Shown here in pieces: positions 1-9,097 of a stretch of 64,000 nt of DNA. How positions within the stretch are numbered: position 1 is the first letter of the stretch; each line of letters starts with the position of its first letter. Source of the stretch: Chloroflexota bacterium (lineage in GTDB: Bacteria; Chloroflexota; Anaerolineae; Aggregatilineales; Phototrophicaceae); assembly GCA_011523705.1 (NCBI GenBank), contig WTGC01000140.1, forward strand, positions 110,667 through 174,666. The letters run 5' to 3'. Made by a program: the position numbers and the translations under genes. Under the pieces are notes generated by a model. That model did no database searches. It was not told the DNA's origin and worked only from the letters and a program-made list of their open reading frames with translations.

Positions 1-1
1 C

Positions 2-2017
2 CAGACGCCGGTCGAGCCGGATGAAGTGGATATCAGCATCAATGGCTATGACATGCCGGTTCTCATCAGCGCGATGTCCTTTGGCTCGCAAGGCGAATTG
101 GCTTATCGCTCCTACGCCGAGGCGGCCCACCTGCTCAACATCATTTGCATGAACGGCGAAGGCGGCGAGATTCACGACCTGCTCGGCCGGCACCCGCGCA
201 ATCGTGGACAGCAAGTCGCTTCAGGTCGCTTTGGCGTCAACATCGCCTTCCTGAACGCCGCCGATTATATCGAGATCAAAATCGGACAGGGCGCGAAACC
301 GGGCGAAGGCGGCCATCTGCCGGGCTACAAAGTCACCGAGCAGATCGCGGCCGTGCGCAGTACGACGCCGGGCGTCGGCTTGATATCGCCGAGCAACAAC
401 CACGACCTCTACTCGATTGAAGACCTCGCCCAATTGATTGACGAACTCAAGACCGCCAACCCGCACGCCAAAGTGTCGGTAAAGCTGCCGGTTGTTCCTG
501 GCATTGGCATCATCGCGGTCGGCGTCGCCAAAGCGGGCGCCGATATCATCACGATTACGGGCTACACCGGCGGCACTGGCGCCGCGCGCGCGCATGCTCT
601 GCGGCACGTCGGCTTGCCGGCAGAAATCGGCGTCTGGCTTGCGCATCGTCATTTGATCGAAAGCGGCTTGCGAGATGATGTCGAGCTGTGGGTCGATGGC
701 GGCATGAAGAGCGGTCGCGATGTGATCAAGATGGTATGTCTGGGCGCCAACCGTGTCGGATTTGCCACTCTGGCGATGGTGGCGCTCGGCTGCACGATCT
801 GTCGCGGCTGCCAGGACGGCACCTGCCATGTCGGCATCACGACGCATGTCAAGACCAAGGAAGAGGCTGAGAAACGGGACTTCAAAGCTTTCCGTCCCTT
901 CGAGGAGCGCGGTTCGCCGCATAGCATCGTCACCATGTTCGACGCCTTGGCCGATGACATTCGCAAGTGGGCGGGGACAATGGGCGTCAGCAGTTTGCAG
1001 GACATCGTCGGGCGAGCTGACCTGTTGTATCAGCGCTCTCACCATGACCGAATCGATCTGACGGGCCTGCTGCGCCCGGTCCCGCGCGCGCAGTTGACGC
1101 CGGCGCAACCGGGCGGCCGCCGCATCTCGCGCCCGCGCAACACCGTCAGCAAGCAGATTACCGATATCGTCACCGAATATGTCGACAAAGGCGAATACGA
1201 GTTGACCTATGACGACGAGCAAGTCATGGCGATGGATCGCGCCTTGGGCACGCATTTGGCCGGCGCCATCAAACGCCAGGATGTGCCGCAAGCCAACCGC
1301 ATCCGCGCCATCAATCTGTCATTCAGCAACTCGGCGATCCCTGGCAATGGATTGGCTGCCTTCATCGACGACCCGGTCAATGTGCTGGTGGAGGGCGGCG
1401 CGCAAGATGGAGTCGGCAAATGCGCCGCGGGCAGCAAAGTCTCGATCCTCAAGGGGCTCAACCACAACGGACGGCGGCTTGATGGCTCGGTGGGCAAGAG
1501 CTTCGCTTATGGCGCGCAAGGCGGTCTATTCATCGTACAGGGCGATGCCGATACCCGCGCCTGCATCCGAATGAGCGGCGCTGATGTGGTCTTCGGCGGT
1601 GAAATCGTGGAACCGCTGAACGACAGCCTGGGCGGTCTGGGCGCGCGCGCCAATCTCAAAGGATACGCCTTTGAGTACATGACTTCCGGGCGCGCGGTTG
1701 TTCTGGGCGATCCCGGTCCCTGGATGTGCGCTGGTATGACCGGCGGCGTCGTCTATCAGCGTGTTCAGCCGAATATGGGCTTGACCATCGAGGCGATTCA
1801 AAGCCGTATCGCATCGGGTTCAGTCGTAGAGATTCAACCGCTGGAAGACGAGGGACACAACGATGTTCGTGAGCTCTTGAACGAGTACATTCGTACGTTA
1901 GAGGAAAATCACCAATCGAGCGCGGCCGAGCCGCTGTATCCGTTGCTGAAGCGACCGAGCGATCACTTCGTCAAGATCGCGCCGCCGGAAGCGCGCAAGA
2001 TCGTCAACGAGAGTTGA
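2..2017 (+). CDS. Glutamate synthase, FMN-binding plus GXGXG domains (5' truncated by window edge)
   Basis: This is the C-terminal part of a glutamate synthase large subunit, which makes glutamate from 2-oxoglutarate with ammonia delivered from glutamine. The FMN-binding barrel carries GYTGGTG and a cysteine cluster (CTICRGCQDGTC) typical of the 3Fe-4S site, followed by the C-terminal GXGXG beta-helix domain (GGLGARANLKGYAFEY). The frame is open to base 2, so the GTG at 26 in the ORF track is probably not the true start. The class II amidotransferase domain is not visible; it may lie upstream in the same gene or in a separate gene. The protein is probably cytosolic and gives the glutamate used by the arginine and lysine operons nearby, which is an inference. 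Confidence 0.9.
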   Translation, partial: QTPVEPDEVDISINGYDMPVLISAMSFGSQGELAYRSYAEAAHLLNIICMNGEGGEIHDLLGRHPRNRGQQVASGRFGVNIAFLNAADYIEIKIGQGAKPGEGGHLPGYKVTEQIAAVRSTTPGVGLISPSNNHDLYSIEDLAQLIDELKTANPHAKVSVKLPVVPGIGIIAVGVAKAGADIITITGYTGGTGAARAHALRHVGLPAEIGVWLAHRHLIESGLRDDVELWVDGGMKSGRDVIKMVCLGANRVGFATLAMVALGCTICRGCQDGTCHVGITTHVKTKEEAEKRDFKAFRPFEERGSPHSIVTMFDALADDIRKWAGTMGVSSLQDIVGRADLLYQRSHHDRIDLTGLLRPVPRAQLTPAQPGGRRISRPRNTVSKQITDIVTEYVDKGEYELTYDDEQVMAMDRALGTHLAGAIKRQDVPQANRIRAINLSFSNSAIPGNGLAAFIDDPVNVLVEGGAQDGVGKCAAGSKVSILKGLNHNGRRLDGSVGKSFAYGAQGGLFIVQGDADTRACIRMSGADVVFGGEIVEPLNDSLGGLGARANLKGYAFEYMTSGRAVVLGDPGPWMCAGMTGGVVYQRVQPNMGLTIEAIQSRIASGSVVEIQPLEDEGHNDVRELLNEYIRTLEENHQSSAAEPLYPLLKRPSDHFVKIAPPEARKIVNES

Positions 2018-2087
2018 TGCGAAACTTGGAGTTGCTTGAGAAGCGCCGGGCTGTGCGCTGCTGCCTGGCGATTATACAGTTCCCGAC

Positions 2088-3743
2088 TTAATCGCTGGCT
2101 TTCGCCCCCGGTATCGTCGCCAAGACGCGCCGCGTCTTCAGCGCCAGGTGCAGAATCAAGCGATTGTCCGAATCGTCGAGATCAAGTTCGGCCAATTCGG
2201 CGATTCGCTCCAAACGATAAACCAGCGTATTACGGTGCACATCCAGTTCTTGCGCCGCCTTCGCCAGATTGCCGTTGGCGGCGAAGAATCCATTCAAGGT
2301 TCGCACAAGGTCACCTTGCTTGCGCTTGTCGTGTTCAATCAAGGGGCCGAGCGCGTCGTGGCAGAAGCGCTGCAAATGCTCCAGATTGCGTTCCTTCAGC
2401 GCCAGCAGCAACTGATATAGTTTGAGGTCGCCGTAGAAGGTGGTCGCGTCATAGTCGCTCAACTCGTAGGCGATGCCGACGGCGTCCTTCGCCTCGCGGT
2501 AGGCATCGCGCAGGCTGGACAGTCCGTTCGCGGGCCGGCTGATACCGGCCGACACTTGGCCATCTGCGCCGCGAGCCGCCAACTGCGCCCGCACATCCTC
2601 AACGCATGATCGCGCGCGCGCCATGGCGACCGCATCTTCCACATCAAGCGGATACAGCGCGACGATGACGTCAACATACTGCCCGACAGCCCCGTTGATG
2701 CCGCGCCGAGACATGTCATCACGCACCAATGAGATAGACGATTCCAGCGGTATGGATTGTCCTGATTCGTCCATCGCCCGGTATACTGCGGCCGCGTAAC
2801 GAGAATCCGGTTGGAAGCCCGTGCGCAAAGCGCGCGTTCGCAAGAGATCATCGTCAGCCGGCGTGCCGCTCAGCCACATTTGAATCCAGTCGCCCCTGGT
2901 CTGCTCCACTGCGGATGCTATTGCGCGGTTCTTCGCCATCTCGATCGCGCAGACATCGCCGCCGTAGGTCAATACGAGTCGGTCGAATTCAGTCATGTCG
3001 TCGGCGCTGTCAATCACCGACAGGTATCCGGCGACGCGCTTTTCCACTTTGAGCACGGTCGTGTAGCCCAAAGGGCTGGCGATGATGGAGCCGAGCATTG
3101 ACGGCGCTTCGTCCATGAGCCAATGCTGGAATTCATCATGAGGCGCCGGCAAGGCGCGGACCCGACCATTCAGACCGCGGCGACCCATATAAGGCAAAGT
3201 CTGCGCGATCAAATTGCCCGCGTCATCGTGAATCGCGATCGGCTTGCCAGTTGATCGCGCCATCACCTGCAGCAAGCTGTTTAGGTCGCGATTCTCAGCC
3301 GAAAGCCGCGTCAGTTGACGTTGAATTTCGATCGCGCGCTCGGTCAGGCGCGCCGCTTGGTTGAGAATCAAGGCGTTCACCGCGCGCTCTACGGTGGTGA
3401 GGCTGGTGTCTTGCGGCACTGACAGTAGCGCAACGCCGCAGTCATTGGCTGCGTTCACAGCATCCTGCCCCACCGAGCCGGTTGCCAGTACGCCGTTAAC
3501 GCCGAAATCCGCAAGTTGGCGCAAGACACTCGAGAGCGTCAGGCGACTGTCGAAGCTCCGCAGGACATCCATCGACACCAGCGCCAACTCGCCGCCATAG
3601 ATATCGGGAAAGACCGGCGGCTGCGCCCTGATCGTCACCGACCAATTCACCTGTGTATCGGGGTCGCCAGCGACGATGCTCGCGCCCAATGGCAAAGAGT
3701 AACGAAGCAAGGATTGAATCGAAGCTGCGTTTTTATCTGACAT
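2088..3743 (-). CDS. PucR-family transcriptional regulator
   Basis: The protein of about 551 residues has an N-terminal PucR-type ligand domain (IQSLLRYSLPLGASIVAGD), a central GAF/GGDEF-like region and a C-terminal PucR helix-turn-helix (NGNLAKAAQELDVHRNTLVYRL). Family members activate purine or amino-acid catabolic genes in response to a metabolite; no ligand can be assigned here. The ORF track start at 3812 is a TTG in a region that looks like upstream sequence, so I chose the ATG at 3743 (MSDKNAAS). It converges with the glutamate synthase gene and lies downstream of ileS on the same strand, behind the ileS terminator, so it is probably transcribed alone. Confidence 0.85.
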   Translation of the reverse strand: MSDKNAASIQSLLRYSLPLGASIVAGDPDTQVNWSVTIRAQPPVFPDIYGGELALVSMDVLRSFDSRLTLSSVLRQLADFGVNGVLATGSVGQDAVNAANDCGVALLSVPQDTSLTTVERAVNALILNQAARLTERAIEIQRQLTRLSAENRDLNSLLQVMARSTGKPIAIHDDAGNLIAQTLPYMGRRGLNGRVRALPAPHDEFQHWLMDEAPSMLGSIIASPLGYTTVLKVEKRVAGYLSVIDSADDMTEFDRLVLTYGGDVCAIEMAKNRAIASAVEQTRGDWIQMWLSGTPADDDLLRTRALRTGFQPDSRYAAAVYRAMDESGQSIPLESSISLVRDDMSRRGINGAVGQYVDVIVALYPLDVEDAVAMARARSCVEDVRAQLAARGADGQVSAGISRPANGLSSLRDAYREAKDAVGIAYELSDYDATTFYGDLKLYQLLLALKERNLEHLQRFCHDALGPLIEHDKRKQGDLVRTLNGFFAANGNLAKAAQELDVHRNTLVYRLERIAELAELDLDDSDNRLILHLALKTRRVLATIPGAKASD

Positions 3744-3863
3744 GACCAGAGTCCATCTGTTGTTTCGACAAGCGCGCGTCTCTATCTTGACGCAATCTGA
3801 CAAAATAAACAAGAATCTCTATCTTCTTTGTACGCTCTTGCCAATTCTAGCAGCAAACTGGCG

Positions 3864-3902
3864 AAAAAAAACAGGGCGAATTCAAGTTTAGCAATCGCCC
3901 TG
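3864..3902 (-). terminator. Rho-independent terminator of ileS
   Basis: On the minus strand an 8-bp perfect stem CAGGGCGA/TCGCCCTG is followed at once by eight T residues. It sits just after the ileS stop codon and before the PucR regulator. Confidence 0.9.
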
Positions 3903-3929
3903 CTTCATCGGTTGGTTAGTTCTTACAAC

Positions 3930-6900
3930 TTATCGCGCGCGCCTTACGCCGATTGTCAGGCTTTCGCCCCGCCCCTTGATCTCGAACGATTCCCTCACAT
4001 ATTCATCCGATATCTCACCCGGTCGCAACTGTTCGGCCAAGGTCTCGGCGCAAATGTATCCGCTGAACAACTGCATGACGGCGTCGACTGTATCCGACGC
4101 GTCGCAATAGACGATGTCGATGCGGTCATCCAAGGCGAAATCCGCGGTCCTCCGCAGGTTCTGAATGCGGCGAATGAGCTCGCGAGCCAATCCTTCTCTC
4201 AGCAGGTCCGATGTCAAGAGCGTGTCCAGCACGACAATGTAGCCGCCATCTTCGACCGCCCCCTGAGGTGTCTGCGCGCGAACCGTGACCTCGCATTCGT
4301 GATTGAGGATTTCGAAGCTGGATCCATTCAACTCAACGGTGATGTCTCCACCTTCCAGCAATTTTTCGGCTAATGGACGCACGAATTCCTGCTGACCGTC
4401 GCGCAGCGCCGTTTGAATCGCTTTGAAATCCGCGCCGTATTTGCGCCCCAAGTAGCGCGGAAGCGGATTGAGACTGTAGGTCGTCGTGGATTCAAAGGCG
4501 CTCGCCTGGTCGGCGCCCATTACGCTGACCGCCTTGATGTTCAGCTGGCCCTTGATCAAATCCGCGTAGCGCTCCACAACCGGCGCTTCCGAGACGTCGC
4601 GCAAGGCAAATTGCGCGCCCGCCAAGGGCTGACGAACGCCAAGCTGCGCTTCGTTGCGCGCGGCCAGACCGAGGCTGACCAGGCGCCGCACCAGCGACAT
4701 TTCTTGCGTCAGGCTCTCATTGACAAGCGCCTCATCACTCAGGGGCCAGCTCGACAGATGCACACTGTCAACTGAAGCGCCGGCCTGTTCAGCCACGAGA
4801 TTCCGATACATCTCCTCGCTCAAGAAGGGCATCGTCGGCGCCAACAATTGCGACACGGTCTTAAGCGCTTCGTAGAGCGTGGCATAAGCCGAGAGTTTGT
4901 CGCTGTCTGCTTCGCTCTTCCAGAAGCGGTCACGGCTCAAACGCACGTACCAATTGCTCATGCGCTCCACGAATTCCTCGATCGGGCGGGTCGCGTTGAC
5001 CGCATCGTATTCTTCGAATGCGTCTGTCACCGTTCTAATCAGCGTGTGCAGCTCCGCCAGCAGCCACTGATCCAGCGGGTCGCGATCGGACGGCGCGGGC
5101 GCGTTTTGCGTCGGCGCCCAGCCATCGATATTGGCGTAGGTGACGAAGAAGCTGTAGGTATTCCACAAGGTGGACCAGAACTTCTTGATCACATCATTGA
5201 CCAGATTGATCGAAAAGCGGCGCGATTCACCCGGCGGACCTGATGTATACATATACCAGCGGAAGGCATCGGCGCCGGCCTGTTCCAGCACCATCCAGGG
5301 GTCGACGGCGTTGCCCAGGCTCTTGGACATTTTCTGGCCATTTTCATCAAGAATGTGGCCCAGGCAAATGACGTTTTTGAACGAGACCGTTTCAAAGAGC
5401 ATCGCCGCGATCGCATGCAGACTGTAAAACCAGCCGCGAGTCTGATCCACCGCCTCGCAGATATAGTCAGCTGGATGCTGCTCGTCCAGGACCTCGCTGT
5501 TTCTCACTGGATAACCCCATTGCGCCACCTGCATGGCGCCGCTGTCGAACCAGACGTCGATCACTTCCGGCACGCGGCGCATCGTTCCGCCGTCTCCATT
5601 TGGATTTTCGAATGTGACATCATCGACGTAAGGGCGATGCAGATCAAGCTCGCTGAGATCTTTGCCCGCAAGCTCGCTTAGCTCCTCAACGCTGCCGACG
5701 CAGATCATGTCCCCCGTTTGATCATCCGCCCAGACGGGCAGAGGCGTGCCCCAAAAACGTTCCCGGCCCAGCGACCACTCCTTGAGATCGTCAAGCCAGT
5801 TGCCGAAGCGCCCGTCTCTGATATGCTGCGGCACCCAATTCACCGTCTGGTTGAGGTCGATCATAAGCTGTTTGTACTTCAGCGTATCGATGAACCAGGT
5901 CTCGCGCGCGAAGTACATCAGAGGCGAGCCGTCGCGCCAGTTATGCGGGTAGGTATGCTCATAAGTCTCGCTGCGGTACATCAAGCCGCGCTCGGCCAAG
6001 TCGTCGATAATATGCCGATCGGCATCTTTGAACCACATGCCGCGGAAGGACGACACCGCCTCTACAAAGTGGCCGGTTTCATCCACAGTGATCAATACCG
6101 GCAGATCGTGTTTACGTCCGGTCGCCAAATCATCGACGCCGTAGGCGGGCGCCGTATGCACGATGCCGGTCCCGTCGGCGGTGCTGACGTAATCGGCCGC
6201 GACAACATAGGCGTAGTCTTGCTCAACGGGTAAGAATGTGTACAAAGGCTGATATCGCCAGCCCACCAGATCGCTGCCCCGGAAGCGATTGACGATCTTA
6301 TACTCATCGGGATCCGACAACACCTTCTCCATGAGAGCGTCGGCCAGGATCAGCTGTTCGGTCCCTTCGCCATCAATCGCGGGACCCTCGACTTGTACGT
6401 AATCGACATCAGCGCCGACGGCCAAGGCGGCATTTGCCGGCAGCGTCCATGGGGTCGTCGTCCAAGCCAGCAAATAGACGCCCGGCCGTTCCCGAACCGG
6501 AAAGCGCACATAAACACTGGGATCGACGATCGTCTTGTAGCCTTGCGCCACCTCGTGCGTGCTCAAAGGCGTGCCTGAAGATGGACTGTATGGCACGACC
6601 TTGTAGCCGCGGTAGAGCAAGCCCTTATCCCAGAACTGCTTGAGAATCCACCAGACGCTTTCAATGTAGTCGTTGGAAAAGGTGACGTAAGCATCGTCAA
6701 GATTGACCCAGAAAGCGGTGCGTTCGGTCAACTTCTCCCATTCGTTGATGTGCTGGAAAACATTGGCGCGACACTTGGCGTTGAACTCGGCCACGCCATA
6801 TTCTTCAATCTGTCCTTTGTTCTCGAAACCGAGTTCCTTTTCGACCTCGATCTCGACCGGCAGACCGTGTGTATCCCAGCCGCCGCGCCGCAGGCAATAA

Positions 6901-7139
6901 TAGCCCTGCATCACCTTGTAGCGCGGGAACATATCTTTGAAGGCGCGCGACAGCACGTGATGGCTGCCGGGCATGCCATTGGCCGTCGGCGGACCTTCAT
7001 AAAAGACATATCGAGGCGCATCCTCGCGCCCCATTGTCGTCCGTTCAAAGACTCGATTGAAACGCCAGAAGTCAAGCTGCTGCTGCTCGAGCTTGTTGAT
7101 GACTTCGCTGCTAACCTGCGGGTTTACGGCTCTAAACAT
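3930..7139 (-). CDS. ileS: Isoleucyl-tRNA synthetase
   Basis: This 1069-residue class I aminoacyl-tRNA synthetase charges tRNA-Ile in the cytosol. The KMSKS loop is intact (KMSKSLGN, about residue 602), the editing domain and the WDTHGLP block are present, and the C-terminal anticodon-binding region is full length. The HIGH signature reads GSHH (NGMPGSHHVLSRAFKD); I recall similar variants in the long, actinobacterial-like IleRS type. The ATG at 7139 is preceded by an in-frame stop within 10 bases and a GGAG about 12 bases upstream. A 250-base leader precedes it and a strong intrinsic terminator follows it. Confidence 0.97.
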   Translation of the reverse strand: MFRAVNPQVSSEVINKLEQQQLDFWRFNRVFERTTMGREDAPRYVFYEGPPTANGMPGSHHVLSRAFKDMFPRYKVMQGYYCLRRGGWDTHGLPVEIEVEKELGFENKGQIEEYGVAEFNAKCRANVFQHINEWEKLTERTAFWVNLDDAYVTFSNDYIESVWWILKQFWDKGLLYRGYKVVPYSPSSGTPLSTHEVAQGYKTIVDPSVYVRFPVRERPGVYLLAWTTTPWTLPANAALAVGADVDYVQVEGPAIDGEGTEQLILADALMEKVLSDPDEYKIVNRFRGSDLVGWRYQPLYTFLPVEQDYAYVVAADYVSTADGTGIVHTAPAYGVDDLATGRKHDLPVLITVDETGHFVEAVSSFRGMWFKDADRHIIDDLAERGLMYRSETYEHTYPHNWRDGSPLMYFARETWFIDTLKYKQLMIDLNQTVNWVPQHIRDGRFGNWLDDLKEWSLGRERFWGTPLPVWADDQTGDMICVGSVEELSELAGKDLSELDLHRPYVDDVTFENPNGDGGTMRRVPEVIDVWFDSGAMQVAQWGYPVRNSEVLDEQHPADYICEAVDQTRGWFYSLHAIAAMLFETVSFKNVICLGHILDENGQKMSKSLGNAVDPWMVLEQAGADAFRWYMYTSGPPGESRRFSINLVNDVIKKFWSTLWNTYSFFVTYANIDGWAPTQNAPAPSDRDPLDQWLLAELHTLIRTVTDAFEEYDAVNATRPIEEFVERMSNWYVRLSRDRFWKSEADSDKLSAYATLYEALKTVSQLLAPTMPFLSEEMYRNLVAEQAGASVDSVHLSSWPLSDEALVNESLTQEMSLVRRLVSLGLAARNEAQLGVRQPLAGAQFALRDVSEAPVVERYADLIKGQLNIKAVSVMGADQASAFESTTTYSLNPLPRYLGRKYGADFKAIQTALRDGQQEFVRPLAEKLLEGGDITVELNGSSFEILNHECEVTVRAQTPQGAVEDGGYIVVLDTLLTSDLLREGLARELIRRIQNLRRTADFALDDRIDIVYCDASDTVDAVMQLFSGYICAETLAEQLRPGEISDEYVRESFEIKGRGESLTIGVRRAR

Positions 7140-7390
7140 GATTATTCACTGCTCCATGCCACTGATACGAATAGTCTGATGCGATATCTCGCGCGGAACC
7201 GCCAGATTCGAATCAGCGAGCAATGACCCGCGGCGCGCGCGCATCTCCATGCGACACCACGTAAGCACCTCCTCGTCGTTGAGGCATCCCCTTCGGGACT
7301 GCATATCCGCTGGGATTATGGCGTAAATTGGAATCGGGTAAAAGGGTTAAGTCAGAGGGTTGACGCGCTGCCAGCCACAACGCTTAGCGG
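7140..7390 (-). promoter_or_regulatory. ileS leader region
   Basis: This 251-base gap before ileS holds small hairpins (TCCCGAAGGGGA; CCTC-AACGAC-GAGG), the short ORF above and a segment that partly resembles a T-box antiterminator (GGCGGTTCCGCG). The segment lacks the UGGN bulge and there is no terminator, so I do not call a T-box. A weak CATAAT -10 candidate lies near 7318. Confidence 0.35.
7213..7260 (-). CDS. Possible 15-residue leader ORF upstream of ileS
   Basis: On the minus strand a perfect Shine-Dalgarno AGGAGGTG (7273-7266) stands five bases before GTG GTG, opening a 15-codon frame that ends in TGA at 7213, about 75 bases before the ileS start. The peptide (VVSHGDARAPRVIAR) has one Ile codon near its end. 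The ribosome-binding site is the best in the region, better than that of ileS itself. I cannot tell whether it is a translated leader peptide or a chance match. Confidence 0.4.
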   Translation of the reverse strand: MVSHGDARAPRVIAR

Positions 7391-8200
7391 CTATTGGATG
7401 TTTTCCAAGGCCTCGCGAAGTTCACATTCAACATCGGACAGGTGAGCGCCGTATGGGGTGTCGCTGTATTTTCGCGCCTCCAGCAGCCAATGCTCGATGT
7501 TCTGGCGAATAGGCTCTTCAGTCGGCATTTCGTCCGCGCCCAGAGCCCACAGGTAGTATTGCAGCAAGAGCAATTGGGCCGGATCGTCCGCCAGTGCGGG
7601 TCGCGCCGCCGTCAAGTGCCGATAGGCTTCGGCGTGCTCGCCCAGCAGATAGCGCGCCTGCCCCAGTTCAAATCTCACGATGTCTGGCGCGCCGGTCTCG
7701 ATGGCGCGTTCAATGCGTTCGCTCGCGGCGTCATATTCGCCTTGCACAAGGTGGAGCTTTCCCGCGCTGAAAAGCGCCAAGTCGTGCCGCGGCTTGAGTT
7801 CCAGCGCCCGCGCCAGCGCCGTTCGAGCAGGGTCGAATTGACTCAGATGACGATAAGTGTTGCCAAGCAAAACCAGGGCGTCGACCGACGCGCGTCCTCT
7901 ATCGGGCAATGCCTCCAACAACTCGCGCGCGGCTTGATAGTCACACGCAATGAAATGCTGCTGCGCCTGATGATAGGGCGATGCGTCGCGCCGATTGCCC
8001 CAGAGGAATAAAAGCTGAATCGTGACGAGCAGCCCGAAGGCGCCAATTCTTGCCGGAAACTGAATGGCCTCCGAACCCAAGAAGCCGACGCCTAGCAGCG
8101 CCAGCAATAGAAGAATGGCTATCGCGAGCGATAACTTCGCTGATGCATCCCATTCCGGCAGCCGCCGCGTCAGATCGCGCGCGACCTGCCAGAGCATCAT
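7391..8200 (-). CDS. Membrane-anchored TPR protein (1)
   Basis: The 269-residue protein has two hydrophobic segments near residues 22-42 and 50-68 followed by tetratricopeptide-like helices (EYDAASERIERAIETGAPDIVRF and similar). It is the last gene of an overlapping minus-strand operon; its ATG overlaps the previous stop codon by one base (TGATG), which suggests translational coupling. TPR domains mediate protein-protein contact, and the membrane segments suggest an inner-membrane scaffold with a cytosolic repeat domain. No specific function can be assigned. Confidence 0.75.
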   Translation of the reverse strand: MMLWQVARDLTRRLPEWDASAKLSLAIAILLLLALLGVGFLGSEAIQFPARIGAFGLLVTIQLLFLWGNRRDASPYHQAQQHFIACDYQAARELLEALPDRGRASVDALVLLGNTYRHLSQFDPARTALARALELKPRHDLALFSAGKLHLVQGEYDAASERIERAIETGAPDIVRFELGQARYLLGEHAEAYRHLTAARPALADDPAQLLLLQYYLWALGADEMPTEEPIRQNIEHWLLEARKYSDTPYGAHLSDVECELREALENIQ

Positions 8201-9084
8201 CAGCTGTTCTTCCTCTTGCCCAGGGTCTCGGCGATTGCCTCTTCGATCTTTTCAATTTCATAGTGCAGCAAACTGCCGTATGCCGTGCCCTCGAGCGCGC
8301 GCAAAGTCGACTTCCACGCCTGCAGCCCGTGCGCGGTAGAGACCATGCGCTCGCTGGCGCTTTGGGCGTTTTCGCGCTCACCACCCTTCAGGTAATGACG
8401 CGACAGATAGTAATTGACGCGAACAGCGTACATGGACGGCATCGAATATAGCGCGGCATGTTTGAAGGATTCCATCGCTGAGTCATGCTCGCCAGCTAAC
8501 TGCTGCACAAAAGCCAACTCCGCCCAGATGATAGGCTGTGCCGGGGATAGCTGGGCGGCCGTCTGCAGCGCGATAGCCGCTTCGCCATAACTCGCCTGCA
8601 TGCGGTATCCGTTCGCCAAGGTCATGTAGGCGCCGGCATCGCGCGGGAACATTTGCACGGCGCGGTCGGCCGTCTCTTGCGCCTTCGCCAGTTGGCCGTT
8701 GTAGGCGTAGGCGCTGGTCAGCAGCATGAGCAAATCGGGTGTGATCTTGCCACCGGCGAGCACGCGCTCCAGCAATTGAATCGCCTCAGGGAATTTGAGC
8801 TTCTGCATCAAGCGGTAAGCCTCGCCATAGCCCGCTCCATATTGGCGTGACTGGCGCGCCAGCAATACACCAACCAGCAGGAAGCCAAGCAGAATCATGC
8901 TCGCGGACAGGCATAGCCCGGCGAGGGACATCTGCGCCACCGGAGAAATGTAAGAATCGAGCGGCTCGGTGATGCCATCGGCTAATTCGATCAACACGCC
9001 GAGGACAAATACGATGAAGCCCAATGCCGCCAGCGCAACCGAGACGAGCACCGCTATCCAGCCGATCAGACGGCGGAAGGACAT
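8200..9084 (-). CDS. Membrane-anchored TPR protein (2)
   Basis: About 294 residues from the ATG at 9084 (MSFRRLIGW), which has GGAG seven bases upstream; the ORF track start at 9111 would overlap the upstream gene and has no comparable site. Two N-terminal membrane segments (AVLVSVALAALGFIVFVLGVL and LAGLCLSASMILLGFLLVGVLL) precede TPR-like repeats. It has the same plan as the genes on both sides, so the three probably arose by duplication and may form one complex. The role is unknown. Confidence 0.75.
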   Translation of the reverse strand: MSFRRLIGWIAVLVSVALAALGFIVFVLGVLIELADGITEPLDSYISPVAQMSLAGLCLSASMILLGFLLVGVLLARQSRQYGAGYGEAYRLMQKLKFPEAIQLLERVLAGGKITPDLLMLLTSAYAYNGQLAKAQETADRAVQMFPRDAGAYMTLANGYRMQASYGEAAIALQTAAQLSPAQPIIWAELAFVQQLAGEHDSAMESFKHAALYSMPSMYAVRVNYYLSRHYLKGGERENAQSASERMVSTAHGLQAWKSTLRALEGTAYGSLLHYEIEKIEEAIAETLGKRKNS

Positions 9085-9097
9085 GTCCGTTCTCCAA

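Noticed and set aside
221-1291. 356-residue ORF on the minus strand
   Set aside because: Antisense shadow of the glutamate synthase gene.
7185-7225. T-box-like antiterminator or tRNA T-arm (TTCGAATC) in the ileS leader
   Set aside because: The segment GGCGGTTCCGCG lacks the UGGN bulge needed to pair with tRNA NCCA, and no terminator or Stem I could be recognised. TTCGAA is palindromic and no acceptor stem or CCA is present for a tRNA.
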